DNA from: CBDFKB01 sp965248715 | GTDB lineage: Bacteria; Pseudomonadota; Alphaproteobacteria; Rhizobiales; Rhizobiaceae | Assembly (NCBI GenBank): GCA_965248715.1 | Contig: CBDFKB010000007.1 | Location: 248,001-312,000, forward strand | Length of the DNA stretch: 64,000 nt | Reading direction: 5' to 3' | Part shown: piece by piece, positions 43,062 to 52,843 of the stretch | Layout of the letters: each line of letters begins with the position of its first letter | How positions within the stretch are numbered: the first letter of the stretch is position 1 | Position numbers and translations under genes: made by a program | Notes under the pieces: generated by a model | Told to the model about the DNA's origin: nothing | The model's input: the letters and a program-made list of their open reading frames with translations, nothing else | Database searches by the model: none

Positions 43062-45974
43062 ATGCCGCCAAAGAAAAAGCCCGGCAATTCCGAAATCGAC
43101 AATCTGAAAGCGCGGGTCGAGGAAAGCGAACTACGTTTCCAATCGATCTTCGATACTGTCATCGACGGGGTAATTTCGATCGATGAATACGGGATAATCG
43201 AAAATGTGAATCCCGTCGCCTTAAGCATGTTCGGTTATAGCCGGGACGAACTGATCGGCCGCAATGTCTCAATCCTTACCGGCGCTAAACATGCCGACAA
43301 GCATGACGGCTATATCCAGAAATACATTAGTACCGGTTCTACCCATGTGATCGGTCAGCGGCGTGAACTAAGGGCCCGGCGCAGTTCTGGCCAAGAATTT
43401 CCAATCGAACTTTCCGTGTCGGAAATGTGGGTCGCAGGCAAACGCCGATTTACTGGTATCGTGCGCGACATTTCCAACAGAATCGCGGCCGAGGATATGG
43501 CCCAACAAGCGGAAAAAAACCTGGTCTACGCGATCGACGCATTGCCGGATGGCTTTGCTCTGTATGATTTGGACGACCGACTGGTGCTGTTTAACAGCCG
43601 CTACAAGGATATTTACGGCAAGAGCGCTAAATATATCGCGCCAGGTATAAGTTTCGAAGACCTCCTTCGCGAAGGGCTAAAGCGTGGCCAATACAATGAA
43701 GCGATCGGGCGCGAGGAAGAGTGGCTGAAACAAAGATTAGAGCATCATCGCAACCCTTCTGACGATGCGGTGGAACAATTGCTCGACGATGGAACATGGG
43801 TGCGCATTATCGAGCGCAAGACCGCGCAAGGCTTTACTGTCGGTTTTCGCATCGACATTACCGAATTGAAAGAAAAGGAAATAGCGCTCAAGATAAGCGA
43901 GGAGCGGACCCGCAAGACCATCGATTCATCCAGTGACGCCGTCATCATCATTGATGTCACGGGGCACATTCTCGATTTCAATCCAGCGGCAGAAGCCAAT
44001 TTCGGCTACCGCAAAGAAAAAATACTCGGCAAGGAGATGGTCGACCTTTTGGTTCCGCACCGCTATCGCGAAATGCATGCCGCCGGCATGCGCCGATATA
44101 GCGAGACCGGGAGCAGCGAAATTATCGGCCGGCGGGTCGAAGTTCCAGGTCTGCGCGCCGATGGCAGCGAATTTTTGATGGAGCTTTCGATTCATGTCGC
44201 AGAAAGTAGTGACAGCCCGATATTTATCGGTTTTGCCCGCGACATTTCCGAACGCAAGGCGGCCGAAAATGCGCTGATTGATGCAAAGGAAAAGGCGGAA
44301 GAGGCGAACTCGGCGCAAACTAATTTCGTTGCCATGATGAGCCATGAAATCCGTACACCATTGAACGGTGTGATGGGCATATTGGGCATTTTGAAGGATT
44401 CCGAACTCAATGATAAACAGCACGAACTAGTCGACACCGGTGTGGAATCGGGCCAAAGCTTGCTACGGATCATCAACGACATTTTGGACTACTCGAAAAT
44501 CGAAGAGGGGCATTTGGAATTCGAAATCATTGATTTTGACCTGGCCGAATTGATCAAGGGCGCGACCGACCTTCTCAATCCGATTGCGATGAAGAAGGGA
44601 TTGGCAATCTCCACCAAATCCAATGGCGATCTGCCCCACTGCTTCAAAGGCGACCCGGAACGTTTGCGCCAAGTATTAATCAATCTGATCGGCAATGCGA
44701 TCAAGTTTACCGAGGAAGGCTTTATCACGATTAGAACCGACGTCGCCGAATTGCAGGGCAATCGTGCGTTGTTGTCGATTTATGTGGTCGATACCGGCAT
44801 CGGCGTCCCCGATGGCAAGATCGAGGAGTTGTTTGCCCGCTTCAAGACCGTGGCCCCAACCTATCAGCGCAAGGAAGGCGGGGCCGGGCTTGGCTTGGCG
44901 ATCTGTCGCCAAATTATCGAGGCGCAGGGTGGAACGATCGGCGCAAAATCCAATGACCTTGGCGGCAGCACCTTTTGGTTCAACCTGGAACTGGAGATAT
45001 CGAGTTCGGATAATTTGGTCAAGAAAGAAGACGAACTGCCGGTGACCGTGCCGGTAAAACCGGATGGAAAACCCTACCGGTTACTGATGGCCGAGGACAA
45101 TCCGACTAATGCGATGGTTGCAACCGCAATGTTGGAAAAAGCCGGTTACCGGATCGATGTGGTCGGCAATGGCCGCGAAGCGGTCGATGCGGTTGAAGAA
45201 TTCAACTATGATCTGGTGCTAATGGATATTGGCATGCCGGTAATGGATGGAACTGCGGCGGCGGCGGAAATCCGCAGGATATCTGGACCGGTATCAGAGA
45301 TCCCGATAATAGCTTTGACCGCCCACGCGATGCGTAGCGAAATGATGGCTGATTTACTGGTCGGGATGGATGACTACGCCGCCAAGCCGATCGACAAGGC
45401 CTTATTGCTGCGCACGATCGGCAAATGGTTGGATGGTGAACACGCCAAACACCCGGCCCCTACAGATGGCGACGTTGACGACACAGACCCATCGACACCT
45501 ACCAATGTCGATACGCCAAATAGCGGACAACCAACGCCGCCGCCGCCGAGCGAAATGTCCGATATGCCCGCTAAACGAGGTAATTCTGGGCGCGGCAACC
45601 AGATACCGTTGGCCAAACCCTTGGCCGAAGTACAATTGCTCGACCCGGATGTGCTAGTTCAGCTGGGCGTCGATACCGATCCCGAAATGCTACCGGTTCT
45701 TATTGATGATTTCATCACCAATTCCCGCGATCGCTACAATAGTATTGCCGCAGCTTCGAACTCCGAAGATCTCTCCGATCTGGAGCATCATGCCCACGCA
45801 CTTTGTTCTAGTGCAGCAACCTTCGGAGCGTTGAAATTGCGGCAATTGGTGGTGGCGCTTGAAGCCGCATGCCAGCAGGGCGACAAGCGCTGCGCACTTG
45901 ATTTGGCCCATGATGTCGAAGATATCGGTCAGCAAACTGAGTCGGCAATGCGAAATTATGTCAACAATCCCTAG
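43062..45974 (+). CDS. Hybrid sensor histidine kinase with receiver and Hpt domains
   Basis: A 970-residue soluble kinase without membrane segments. Order: PAS (about 20-140), PAS (150-270, DALPDGFALYDLDDRLVLFN), PAS (285-405), HisKA with phospho-His428 (MSHEIRTPLNG), HATPase (NAIKFTEEG, GGAGLGLAICRQI), a receiver with Asp722 (YDLVLMDIGMP), a Pro/Thr-rich linker, and a C-terminal Hpt with His912 (HAHALCSSAATFG). It is therefore built to pass phosphate from His to Asp to His and on to separate receivers. Candidate recipients in the same cluster are the LuxO-like activator and the receiver in AlgD. Its stop codon is the TAG inside the first CTAG of repeat R1. Confidence 0.93.
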   Translation: MPPKKKPGNSEIDNLKARVEESELRFQSIFDTVIDGVISIDEYGIIENVNPVALSMFGYSRDELIGRNVSILTGAKHADKHDGYIQKYISTGSTHVIGQRRELRARRSSGQEFPIELSVSEMWVAGKRRFTGIVRDISNRIAAEDMAQQAEKNLVYAIDALPDGFALYDLDDRLVLFNSRYKDIYGKSAKYIAPGISFEDLLREGLKRGQYNEAIGREEEWLKQRLEHHRNPSDDAVEQLLDDGTWVRIIERKTAQGFTVGFRIDITELKEKEIALKISEERTRKTIDSSSDAVIIIDVTGHILDFNPAAEANFGYRKEKILGKEMVDLLVPHRYREMHAAGMRRYSETGSSEIIGRRVEVPGLRADGSEFLMELSIHVAESSDSPIFIGFARDISERKAAENALIDAKEKAEEANSAQTNFVAMMSHEIRTPLNGVMGILGILKDSELNDKQHELVDTGVESGQSLLRIINDILDYSKIEEGHLEFEIIDFDLAELIKGATDLLNPIAMKKGLAISTKSNGDLPHCFKGDPERLRQVLINLIGNAIKFTEEGFITIRTDVAELQGNRALLSIYVVDTGIGVPDGKIEELFARFKTVAPTYQRKEGGAGLGLAICRQIIEAQGGTIGAKSNDLGGSTFWFNLELEISSSDNLVKKEDELPVTVPVKPDGKPYRLLMAEDNPTNAMVATAMLEKAGYRIDVVGNGREAVDAVEEFNYDLVLMDIGMPVMDGTAAAAEIRRISGPVSEIPIIALTAHAMRSEMMADLLVGMDDYAAKPIDKALLLRTIGKWLDGEHAKHPAPTDGDVDDTDPSTPTNVDTPNSGQPTPPPPSEMSDMPAKRGNSGRGNQIPLAKPLAEVQLLDPDVLVQLGVDTDPEMLPVLIDDFITNSRDRYNSIAAASNSEDLSDLEHHAHALCSSAATFGALKLRQLVVALEAACQQGDKRCALDLAHDVEDIGQQTESAMRNYVNNP

Positions 45975-46078
45975 AGCGTGTCACGAAGCGTTGGAATAGC
46001 TTCGTTGCGCTGTCTCTTTGTTTATGCGTGTCATTTCTCCCAAAACCGGTACCCACTTTTGGGTGACAAGCGCGAGCG
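45971..46078 (+). repeat. REP-like intergenic repeat R1, complete copy
   Basis: A full unit that begins with the CTAG overlapping the kinase stop codon and ends just before the stop of the convergent permease gene (46085). It fills the whole space between the two convergent genes. Confidence 0.75.
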
Positions 46079-46084
46079 CCGCCC

Positions 46085-48136
46085 CTACAGCCCCAGTGCC
46101 TTTCTGCGGTCCTCGGCGAAGCCCTGCACCAACCGATCGGCGATGAACGCTAAGATCGCCATCGCTGCGCCAGCGGTAACGCCAAGGCCGACATCGGCTT
46201 GGCCAAGCGCCAGATAGATCGATTGGCCAAGACCGGTGGTGCCGATCAACGCCGCGATCACCAGCATGGCAAATGCAAACAAGATGGTTTGGTTGAGACC
46301 CAGTAAAATGGTCGGCACCGCGTAGGGCGCACGCACTTCGGTTAAAATCTGCCATTTGGTGGCACCGGACGCGGTGGCCGCCTCGATCATTTCGGTTGGC
46401 GTTGTTACCAGGCCATGTCGGGTGTAACGGATCATCGGCACGATTGCGTAGGCGCAGATTGCCAAAAAGGCGGAAAATTCGCCGATCTGGAAAAACATCA
46501 ATACCGGAATTAAGAATACGAACAGCGGAATGGTCTGCAGCATGTCGCAGATCGGCCGCAACACCGCCCACGCCCTTGTGCTGAGCGAAGCCAGTAGCCC
46601 TAGTGCCCCGCCGACAATGGAGCAAGCCAACACCGCAGCGCCGGACAGGTATAGCGACAGCATCGCCCGTTCCCATAGGCCGGACAACAATATCAAGGCG
46701 AGCAAGATGACTACGAAGCGCGAGAGCCGCCAACCGCCGGCGAGCCACCCCAGCGCGCCAATTGTGATGAGAACGAACGGCCAAGGCAATTGCACGACGC
46801 CGGTTTCGATCACACCGGCGAGGATAATGAGGGTTATGCCGAGGGTCGCGCGGCCATAAGCGGCTAGCCCGACGCCTAACGCAATTGCGATACCAAAGAA
46901 AATCGTGCTGTGCATCGCGGTCCATGAAAAACCCCAAGTGAACGGCAACACCGCCTCATCGAGGCCGATCCTGAGCGGCAGCAGGACATAGAACATGGCA
47001 CCGTTTTTCACACTGTCGAGGCTAGCGCCATTGGCGGCGGTAAAGGCGCCAACCGAATTGTCGACAGCTTTAGCGACCGTGTCGAGTAGGGCGAATTCTC
47101 CAACCGGTGGCAAGATCGAGACAGCGATCATCGACCCGACAACGCCGATGCCAAGGATTGCCCAGAATATATTGAGATTATGGCGTTTGCGCTCAATAGC
47201 CAGTGCTCCGGACATGCGGTCGATGGCGATGGCAAAGGCGACGATCACCGACCCGGCCAGTAACGATTGGCCGAACTGCGCCTTGCGCATAGTCAACAAT
47301 ACCTCCCAGCCTATGTCTTGGAAACCGCCGATCACGGCGGCGATAATCACCATCGACAGGGCCGCCATTAGGCACTGGTTGACGCCGACCATGATCTGGC
47401 TCATCGCCGTTGGCAATTCGATCAGGAACAATTGCTGCGGACGGGTAGCGCCCGACATGATCGCCGCTTCCTTGATTTCCGGTTCGACCCGCTCCAGGCC
47501 CAGCAGCACGTTGCGCGCCATCGGCGGCGCAGCATAGATCGCCGAGGCGATCAGCCCGACCACCGGTCCAAAGCCGAACAACAACAATAAGGGTGTCAGA
47601 TAGGCAAAAGTCGGTACCGTCTGCATTACGTCCAAAGTTGCTTGGACCGGTCCTTTGACGCGGGGATATTCATAGGCTGCCAAGCCGATTGCCAGCCCAA
47701 GCAGCAAGGCCAACGGCACCGATACAAACACCAGCGCCAGGGTATTCATGCCTTCGGTCCAATAACCAGAAATCAGTACGAAGGTGAAGCTGATGAAACC
47801 AAGCAGGGCCATCGATAACCCGCCGAGGCGCCAACCGAGTGCGGTGGCAAGCGCGATGATGAACGGCCACGGGGTGGTGGCCAGCAGCCAATTCATGCCC
47901 GCCATCGCATAGCCCATCAAACCGGAAAACATCCGCGCGCCCGGTTTGGCACTTACGATAAGCCAGGTCAGCGCGGTATCGACCCACTCCGCAACTGGCA
48001 GGGTCCAAGGGCCGGGCCATTTTACGAGAAACGAGAAGGTTGGCGCCAATGCCATGCAAAGTGCACCAACCAATAAAACCACCGCCATCGCCCGTGATGC
48101 AGCGTTGAGATTGGCAAACCGGTTTGCCGGTTTCAT
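46085..48136 (-). CDS. proW: Glycine betaine/proline ABC transporter permease, two fused permease domains
   Basis: A 683-residue inner-membrane protein with two copies of the binding-protein-dependent permease domain. The first (about 95-290) carries EIKEAAIMSGATRPQQLFLI and the second (about 465-680) carries EMIEAATASGATKWQILTEV; both are the EAA loops that contact the ATPase. Most ProW proteins have only one such domain, but fused forms occur in rhizobia. It starts 2 bp after the ATPase gene. Substrate is a quaternary amine such as glycine betaine or choline; the neighbouring solute-catabolism genes suggest uptake for use as nutrient or osmolyte. Confidence 0.9.
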   Translation of the reverse strand: MKPANRFANLNAASRAMAVVLLVGALCMALAPTFSFLVKWPGPWTLPVAEWVDTALTWLIVSAKPGARMFSGLMGYAMAGMNWLLATTPWPFIIALATALGWRLGGLSMALLGFISFTFVLISGYWTEGMNTLALVFVSVPLALLLGLAIGLAAYEYPRVKGPVQATLDVMQTVPTFAYLTPLLLLFGFGPVVGLIASAIYAAPPMARNVLLGLERVEPEIKEAAIMSGATRPQQLFLIELPTAMSQIMVGVNQCLMAALSMVIIAAVIGGFQDIGWEVLLTMRKAQFGQSLLAGSVIVAFAIAIDRMSGALAIERKRHNLNIFWAILGIGVVGSMIAVSILPPVGEFALLDTVAKAVDNSVGAFTAANGASLDSVKNGAMFYVLLPLRIGLDEAVLPFTWGFSWTAMHSTIFFGIAIALGVGLAAYGRATLGITLIILAGVIETGVVQLPWPFVLITIGALGWLAGGWRLSRFVVILLALILLSGLWERAMLSLYLSGAAVLACSIVGGALGLLASLSTRAWAVLRPICDMLQTIPLFVFLIPVLMFFQIGEFSAFLAICAYAIVPMIRYTRHGLVTTPTEMIEAATASGATKWQILTEVRAPYAVPTILLGLNQTILFAFAMLVIAALIGTTGLGQSIYLALGQADVGLGVTAGAAMAILAFIADRLVQGFAEDRRKALGL

Positions 48137-48138
48137 GC

Positions 48139-49206
48139 CTAATCGACCTGTAGGGCAGCGGCGAGATCGGCCGGATCGACCGAGCCGATAATCTTGCCAT
48201 CACCATCCCATACTGGAACCGGGTGATACAGCGACATGCAGGAAGCCAGCGCATGATCAAGGGTCATGCCAGGGCGCAATTTGGGATCGTCGGCAAATTC
48301 CTCGGGTGGGCCTTCGATTAATTTCATGACCGAATTCACCGTCGCATGCCGGCCCTTGGCAACGTCGCGGGCAAAATCGCGCACATAGTCACTGACCGGG
48401 CGCAGCACGATGTCGGTCGGCGTGCCGATCTGCACGATATTGCCGTCGCGCATAATCGCGATCCGGTCGGCGAGCTTCAGCGCCTCGGCGATGTCGTGGG
48501 TGATAAAGACGATTGATTTATGCAAATTGGCTTGAATATCGAGGAATTCGTCCTGTAATTGCCGGCGGATCAAAGGGTCGAGGGCGGAAAATGGTTCGTC
48601 CAGGAACCAGATATCTGGGTCCGCCGCCAGGCTGCGGGCGATGCCGACCCGTTGCCGCTGGCCGCCGGACAGTTCGCGCGGATAAGAATTTTCGCGCCCT
48701 TTAAGGCCAACCAACTCGATCACCTCCATGGCCCGGCCGAGGCGAGATTTGGCGTCTTGTCCCTGCATTTTAAGTGGAAAGGCGACATTGTCTGTCACCG
48801 TCATGTGGGGAAACAACCCGAAGTGCTGAAACACCATGCCGAGTTTATTGCGGCGCAATTCGATCAGCCGTTTCGGGGAGGCGGAGAGGATATCCTCGCC
48901 TTCGATTTTGACAGCTCCACCGGTCGGTTCTACCAGCCGTGAAATACAGCGCACGATGGTGGATTTACCGGAGCCGGACAGGCCCATAATGACGAACAAT
49001 TCGCTGCGCCCGACCGTGAAGGTGGCGTCCCGCACCGCCGGGATCAATCCCTTGTCCTTAAGGGTTGAGGCCACATCAGAAGTTGTGGCCCCATGGTTGG
49101 CGAGCGCTTCGCGCAGGCTGTCTTCGGCGTTGGTGCCGAAGACCTGCCATATGCTTTCGCACTGGATTGCCGGTTGCTCTAACGCTGGCGAGGTGGCGGC
49201 GGTCAT
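48139..49206 (-). CDS. proV: Glycine betaine/proline ABC transporter ATP-binding protein
   Basis: A 355-residue ABC ATPase of the ProV/OpuAA type. Walker A is GLSGSGKST, the signature is LSGGQRQRVGIARS and Walker B is IWFLDEPFSALD. The N-terminal extension (IWQVFGTNAEDSLREALANH) is typical of ProV. A C-terminal region of about 80 residues resembles a CBS pair and may sense ionic strength, as in OpuA. It lies between the binding protein and the permease with very short gaps. Confidence 0.93.
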   Translation of the reverse strand: MTAATSPALEQPAIQCESIWQVFGTNAEDSLREALANHGATTSDVASTLKDKGLIPAVRDATFTVGRSELFVIMGLSGSGKSTIVRCISRLVEPTGGAVKIEGEDILSASPKRLIELRRNKLGMVFQHFGLFPHMTVTDNVAFPLKMQGQDAKSRLGRAMEVIELVGLKGRENSYPRELSGGQRQRVGIARSLAADPDIWFLDEPFSALDPLIRRQLQDEFLDIQANLHKSIVFITHDIAEALKLADRIAIMRDGNIVQIGTPTDIVLRPVSDYVRDFARDVAKGRHATVNSVMKLIEGPPEEFADDPKLRPGMTLDHALASCMSLYHPVPVWDGDGKIIGSVDPADLAAALQVD

Positions 49207-49217
49207 GGTTTCAACCG

Positions 49218-50171
49218 TCAGTTGACAGCCGCATCCACGACCGGTTTCCAGGCCGCTTGGTTGCCGGCCATCCAGTCGGCGACCACGGTCTCAACCGAAC
49301 CGCCATCAACATCGACCGCGCCCATCATCGGCTGCTGGGCTTCAACTGCTAAGGTATAGTTCGACAGGATTTCGTGGGCGGCTGGCCATTTTTCGGCAAC
49401 ACCAGACCATGCGGCTTTGAATATCCGTGACGGTGCGAAATCGCAATCATTGACCGCGTTCGGGTTCGGCCCCCAAGCTGGATCATCGAAGCACGCAGCT
49501 TCTCCAACCGGCAGGTCGACGAATTTCACGTCATAGGCTGACATCGCCCAATGAGGTTGCCAAAAGGTGATCAAAAGCGGTGATTTCTTTTCCGTCGCTG
49601 CGCGCAGCTCAGCGATAAGCGCGCCTTCGGAGCCGGCCGGAACCGCCTTGAACGGCAAAGCCAGCCCGGTCATGCGGTCAGCGCCGGGTGTGCCCCAGTC
49701 GGCCGGATAGTCGACCAGGCGGCCCGAGGGAATGGTCTCGGCAGTGGCAAATTGCATCGCGCAATTTTGCAGCGCTTCCCATGCCGGTAGTCCCGGACAG
49801 ATGTCGGCGACATGGGCCGGATAGGCGATGCCTTCCTTGGCATCGAGGCCAAGATCGCCCAGTTCAGAAACACCGCCGGCCTCGACCTGCTCGCCATATT
49901 GATCGGAAACGTTGGAAGACCAAATTTCCAGCGCAGCATGGATTTCGCCATCGGCCATCGCCTGGTACATGTTCATATAGCCGGCGGTGACATACTCGAC
50001 TTTGTAACCAGCCGATTTCAACATTTCACCAACCACATGGGTCGACACGTGCTGGCCAGTCCATTCATTGATCGCAAGCTTGATCGGCTCGTCGACAGCG
50101 CCAAGCTCGGCAGCCTGGGTGATGGAGCCGAAAGCGATGGCCGAAATACCGGCCAGAAGCAGTCTTTTCAT
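49218..50171 (-). CDS. proX: Glycine betaine-type substrate-binding protein
   Basis: A 317-residue periplasmic protein with a signal peptide (MKRLLLAGISAIAFGSITQA). The mature part is of the OpuAC/ProX fold: INEWTGQHVSTHVVGEML near the start, NMYQAMADGEIHAALEIW, and FWQPHWAMSAYDVKFVDLP. Trp residues in WTGQ, EIW and WQPHW could form the aromatic cage that holds a trimethylammonium group. It is the first gene of the proX-proV-proW operon; GGAGGACAAT precedes the ATG. Confidence 0.92.
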   Translation of the reverse strand: MKRLLLAGISAIAFGSITQAAELGAVDEPIKLAINEWTGQHVSTHVVGEMLKSAGYKVEYVTAGYMNMYQAMADGEIHAALEIWSSNVSDQYGEQVEAGGVSELGDLGLDAKEGIAYPAHVADICPGLPAWEALQNCAMQFATAETIPSGRLVDYPADWGTPGADRMTGLALPFKAVPAGSEGALIAELRAATEKKSPLLITFWQPHWAMSAYDVKFVDLPVGEAACFDDPAWGPNPNAVNDCDFAPSRIFKAAWSGVAEKWPAAHEILSNYTLAVEAQQPMMGAVDVDGGSVETVVADWMAGNQAAWKPVVDAAVN

Positions 50172-50600
50172 ATTGTCCTCCCATGGATTTCTTCGATCTC
50201 AGCACCCGTGATAGCCGAATGGATGCATATCTCGAAAACTGTCACACATTGGCAGCGAGCGATGCGACATATTTCGGCATGGAGTTAGCTCTAAGCGACA
50301 TGAGGCAGATGCGAAACCCTCGATTGCCACCTTTGTTGTCTATAGCACGGGCAGACGCAACCGCATGGCGATATTGACGTTCATCGTCCCACTGGCAGCT
50401 GTTAGCGAGGCTGCATGGGGTTGGTATCCTACCGCTATCGGGGGCACACTTTATTGCTGTACGGCAAGGAACGGACTACACGCAGAATTTCCTTTGAATT
50501 TAGCGCTTGGCCGATGTATCGCGGAGCGGCCAGGCCATCATGGATTATCTTCTATCCAATTTGATCGGAATTAGATAAATACCGCCTTTTTGGAGGAGCT
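50172..50600. other. Divergent promoter region between proX and the EamA transporter
   Basis: A 429-bp region without a credible gene. GGAGGAGCT lies directly before the EamA ATG. I see no recognisable operator, repeat or hairpin. Confidence 0.5.
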
Positions 50601-51497
50601 ATGATGCCCCGGGCATTGCCGCCCCTAATTGCTTTTGCCGCCGCCATTTTGTGGGGCATATGGTGGATTCCGATCCGCCAATTAAGCGATGCTGGATTAC
50701 AAGGAGGAATGGCCGGGGTGGCCATGAACCTGGGCGCGGTGCCGCTTTTGCTGGCAATCGCACTTATCAGGCGCGGAGCGGCCAAGACCCACCGCCGGGC
50801 ACTGCTCGGCGCGGCATTTGTCGGATTGGCGATCACCACCTATTCGGCGGCGCTCAACTATACCGATGTAATCCGTGCGGTACTGTTGTTTTACACCGCG
50901 CCGGTGTGGAGCAAGTTGATCGAATGGGCGTTTCTAGGCGAAAAATGGGGCTTGGCGAGTACGGTGGCGCTTGCCTTGTCGCTGACCGGCGCGTTCGTCA
51001 TTCTTGGCGGCGATATCTCTCTTGCCGCATTCAGGCTGGGTGATATCCTGGCATTGGTATCTGGATTGGCGTGGGCGGTCGGCGCGTCGCTGATTTTCTC
51101 CAGCGGGCAATCTGATCCGATACGATTGTCACTGGTCGCGATTGTTTCCGCGATAATTATCGGCACGCTTTTTGCCCAATTCGAAACCGGAACAGCCGGC
51201 GGTTCCGGCGCTGTCGGTCTGATTGCCGCACAATGGCAAATGGCATTACTGATGGGCACCATCTATCTGGCGCCGGTGGTATTGGTAACGCTTTGGAGCG
51301 CCCATCACGTGCCGCCGGCGGCGCTAACTTTCTTGTTGACCGCTGAGGTAGTGTCAGGGGTTGTTTCGACCGCGTTATTGCTTGATGAACCGTTTGGTCC
51401 GTTGCATGCGATAGGCGCGACGTTGATCATCGCAGGCGCGATCGCAGAGGTCACTTTCGTCAACTTGCGACGACAAATCACGCAACGTATCGAATAA
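50601..51497 (+). CDS. EamA/DMT-family transporter
   Basis: A 298-residue membrane protein with about ten hydrophobic segments in two EamA halves (residues about 8-140 and 152-290). Conserved pieces include WGIWWIPIRQL at the start and LTAEVVSGVVSTALLLDEP in the last part, where the family normally has EPV. Such proteins export amino acids or other small metabolites. It lies 75 bp before doeA on the same strand, so it may move an ectoine-related compound, but the substrate cannot be read from the sequence. Confidence 0.85.
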   Translation: MMPRALPPLIAFAAAILWGIWWIPIRQLSDAGLQGGMAGVAMNLGAVPLLLAIALIRRGAAKTHRRALLGAAFVGLAITTYSAALNYTDVIRAVLLFYTAPVWSKLIEWAFLGEKWGLASTVALALSLTGAFVILGGDISLAAFRLGDILALVSGLAWAVGASLIFSSGQSDPIRLSLVAIVSAIIIGTLFAQFETGTAGGSGAVGLIAAQWQMALLMGTIYLAPVVLVTLWSAHHVPPAALTFLLTAEVVSGVVSTALLLDEPFGPLHAIGATLIIAGAIAEVTFVNLRRQITQRIE

Positions 51498-51572
51498 AGA
51501 ACACCTGAACCCGAATTACAGCGGCCCGCCGCCTTGCATAACAATTTGCTTTCAATTGGACAGGGACAATTA

Positions 51573-52757
51573 ATGGCCAAACCCCACCTTCCTTTCAGCC
51601 ACGGCGAATATCAACGCCGATTGACCAAAACCCGCGCTGCGATGACGGCTATCGGCATCGATGTGTTGTTCGTCACCGATCCGTCGAACATGGCTTGGCT
51701 GACCGGTTATGATGGTTGGTCGTTTTACGTCCATCAAGGCGTGATCGTGTTTCCTGACCGCGATCCGGTGTGGTGGGGCAGAAAACAAGACGGCAATGGG
51801 GCGCTGCGCACCGTGTGGATGGATGACGACCAGGTTACCTCCTATCTGGACCATTTCGTGCAATCGGCCGTGCGCCACCCAATGCAGGATTTGGCCAGCA
51901 AATTGAGCGCTTGGGGCTGCGGGCGGCTCCACATCGGCGTCGAACAGGACAATTACTATTTCTCCGCCAAGGCCTATTTGACCCTTGTCGCCGAATTACC
52001 CAACGCGAAATTGGTTGATGCCACCGCTTTGGTCAATTGGCAGCGCACGGTCAAATCCAGCGAAGAGATCGCCTTTATCCGCCGCGCCGGCCGGATCTCG
52101 GAAAAGATTGTCGACGGGTTATGCGAACGGGTCGAGCCTGGTGTGGCGAAAAATCAAATCGTTGCGGAAATTTACCGCGATGCCATTCGCGGCATTGATG
52201 ATGGGTGGGGCGATTATCCGGCGATCGCGCCGTTACTGCCCAGTGGGGCCGACGCCTCGGCACCCCATCTGACCTGGGATGGGCGGCCGTTTGCCAGCGG
52301 CGAAGCGACGTTTTTCGAAATTTCGGGATGCTATCGGCGCTATCACGCGCCGTTTTGCCGCACGATCTTTCTTGGCGACCCCCCCGACCATATGATCACC
52401 GCGGAAAAGGCACTGGTCGCCGGCATTGCGGCAGGGCTGGAAGCGGCAACCGCCGGAAATCGTGCCGGTGACGTTGCCCGGGCCCTGAAGAGCGAACTAA
52501 ACAAGGCCGGCATCGAACATGGTGGCCGGGTCGGCTATCCGATCGGGTTGTCTTATCCGCCCGACTGGGGCGAGCGGACCATTTCGCTGCGCGAAGAGGA
52601 CGAAACCGTGTTGGAAGCCGACATGACTTTTCATTTTATGCCCGGCCTGTGGATGGACGATTGGGGACTTGAAATCACCGAAACGATCTTGATCAAACAA
52701 CAAGGGGCTGCCGAATGCATCTGCGACCGGCCACGGGAATTGATCGTCAAGCGGTAA
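51573..52757 (+). CDS. doeA: Ectoine hydrolase (M24 peptidase-like)
   Basis: A 394-residue creatinase/prolidase-fold enzyme that opens ectoine to N-acetyl-diaminobutyrate. The N-terminal block VTDPSNMAWLTGYDGWSFYV and the C-terminal RVGYPIGLSYPPDWGERT and MTFHFMPGLWMDDWGLEITE are characteristic of DoeA/EutD. Several metal ligands of true M24 peptidases are not conserved (for example ATFFEISG lacks the usual Asp), as known for this subfamily. The start at 51573 replaces an upstream in-frame Met because the protein then begins MAKPHLPFSHGEY, as in the family. The partner deacetylase doeB is not in the window. Confidence 0.86.
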   Translation: MAKPHLPFSHGEYQRRLTKTRAAMTAIGIDVLFVTDPSNMAWLTGYDGWSFYVHQGVIVFPDRDPVWWGRKQDGNGALRTVWMDDDQVTSYLDHFVQSAVRHPMQDLASKLSAWGCGRLHIGVEQDNYYFSAKAYLTLVAELPNAKLVDATALVNWQRTVKSSEEIAFIRRAGRISEKIVDGLCERVEPGVAKNQIVAEIYRDAIRGIDDGWGDYPAIAPLLPSGADASAPHLTWDGRPFASGEATFFEISGCYRRYHAPFCRTIFLGDPPDHMITAEKALVAGIAAGLEAATAGNRAGDVARALKSELNKAGIEHGGRVGYPIGLSYPPDWGERTISLREEDETVLEADMTFHFMPGLWMDDWGLEITETILIKQQGAAECICDRPRELIVKR

Positions 52758-52843
52758 CCCAATCATTGGTAGCGGACGGATCTGGCGCCACACAAACGCG
52801 AATTTGATTTGCCGCGATCGGTTCGCCTGCCTACGGTTTGGCT

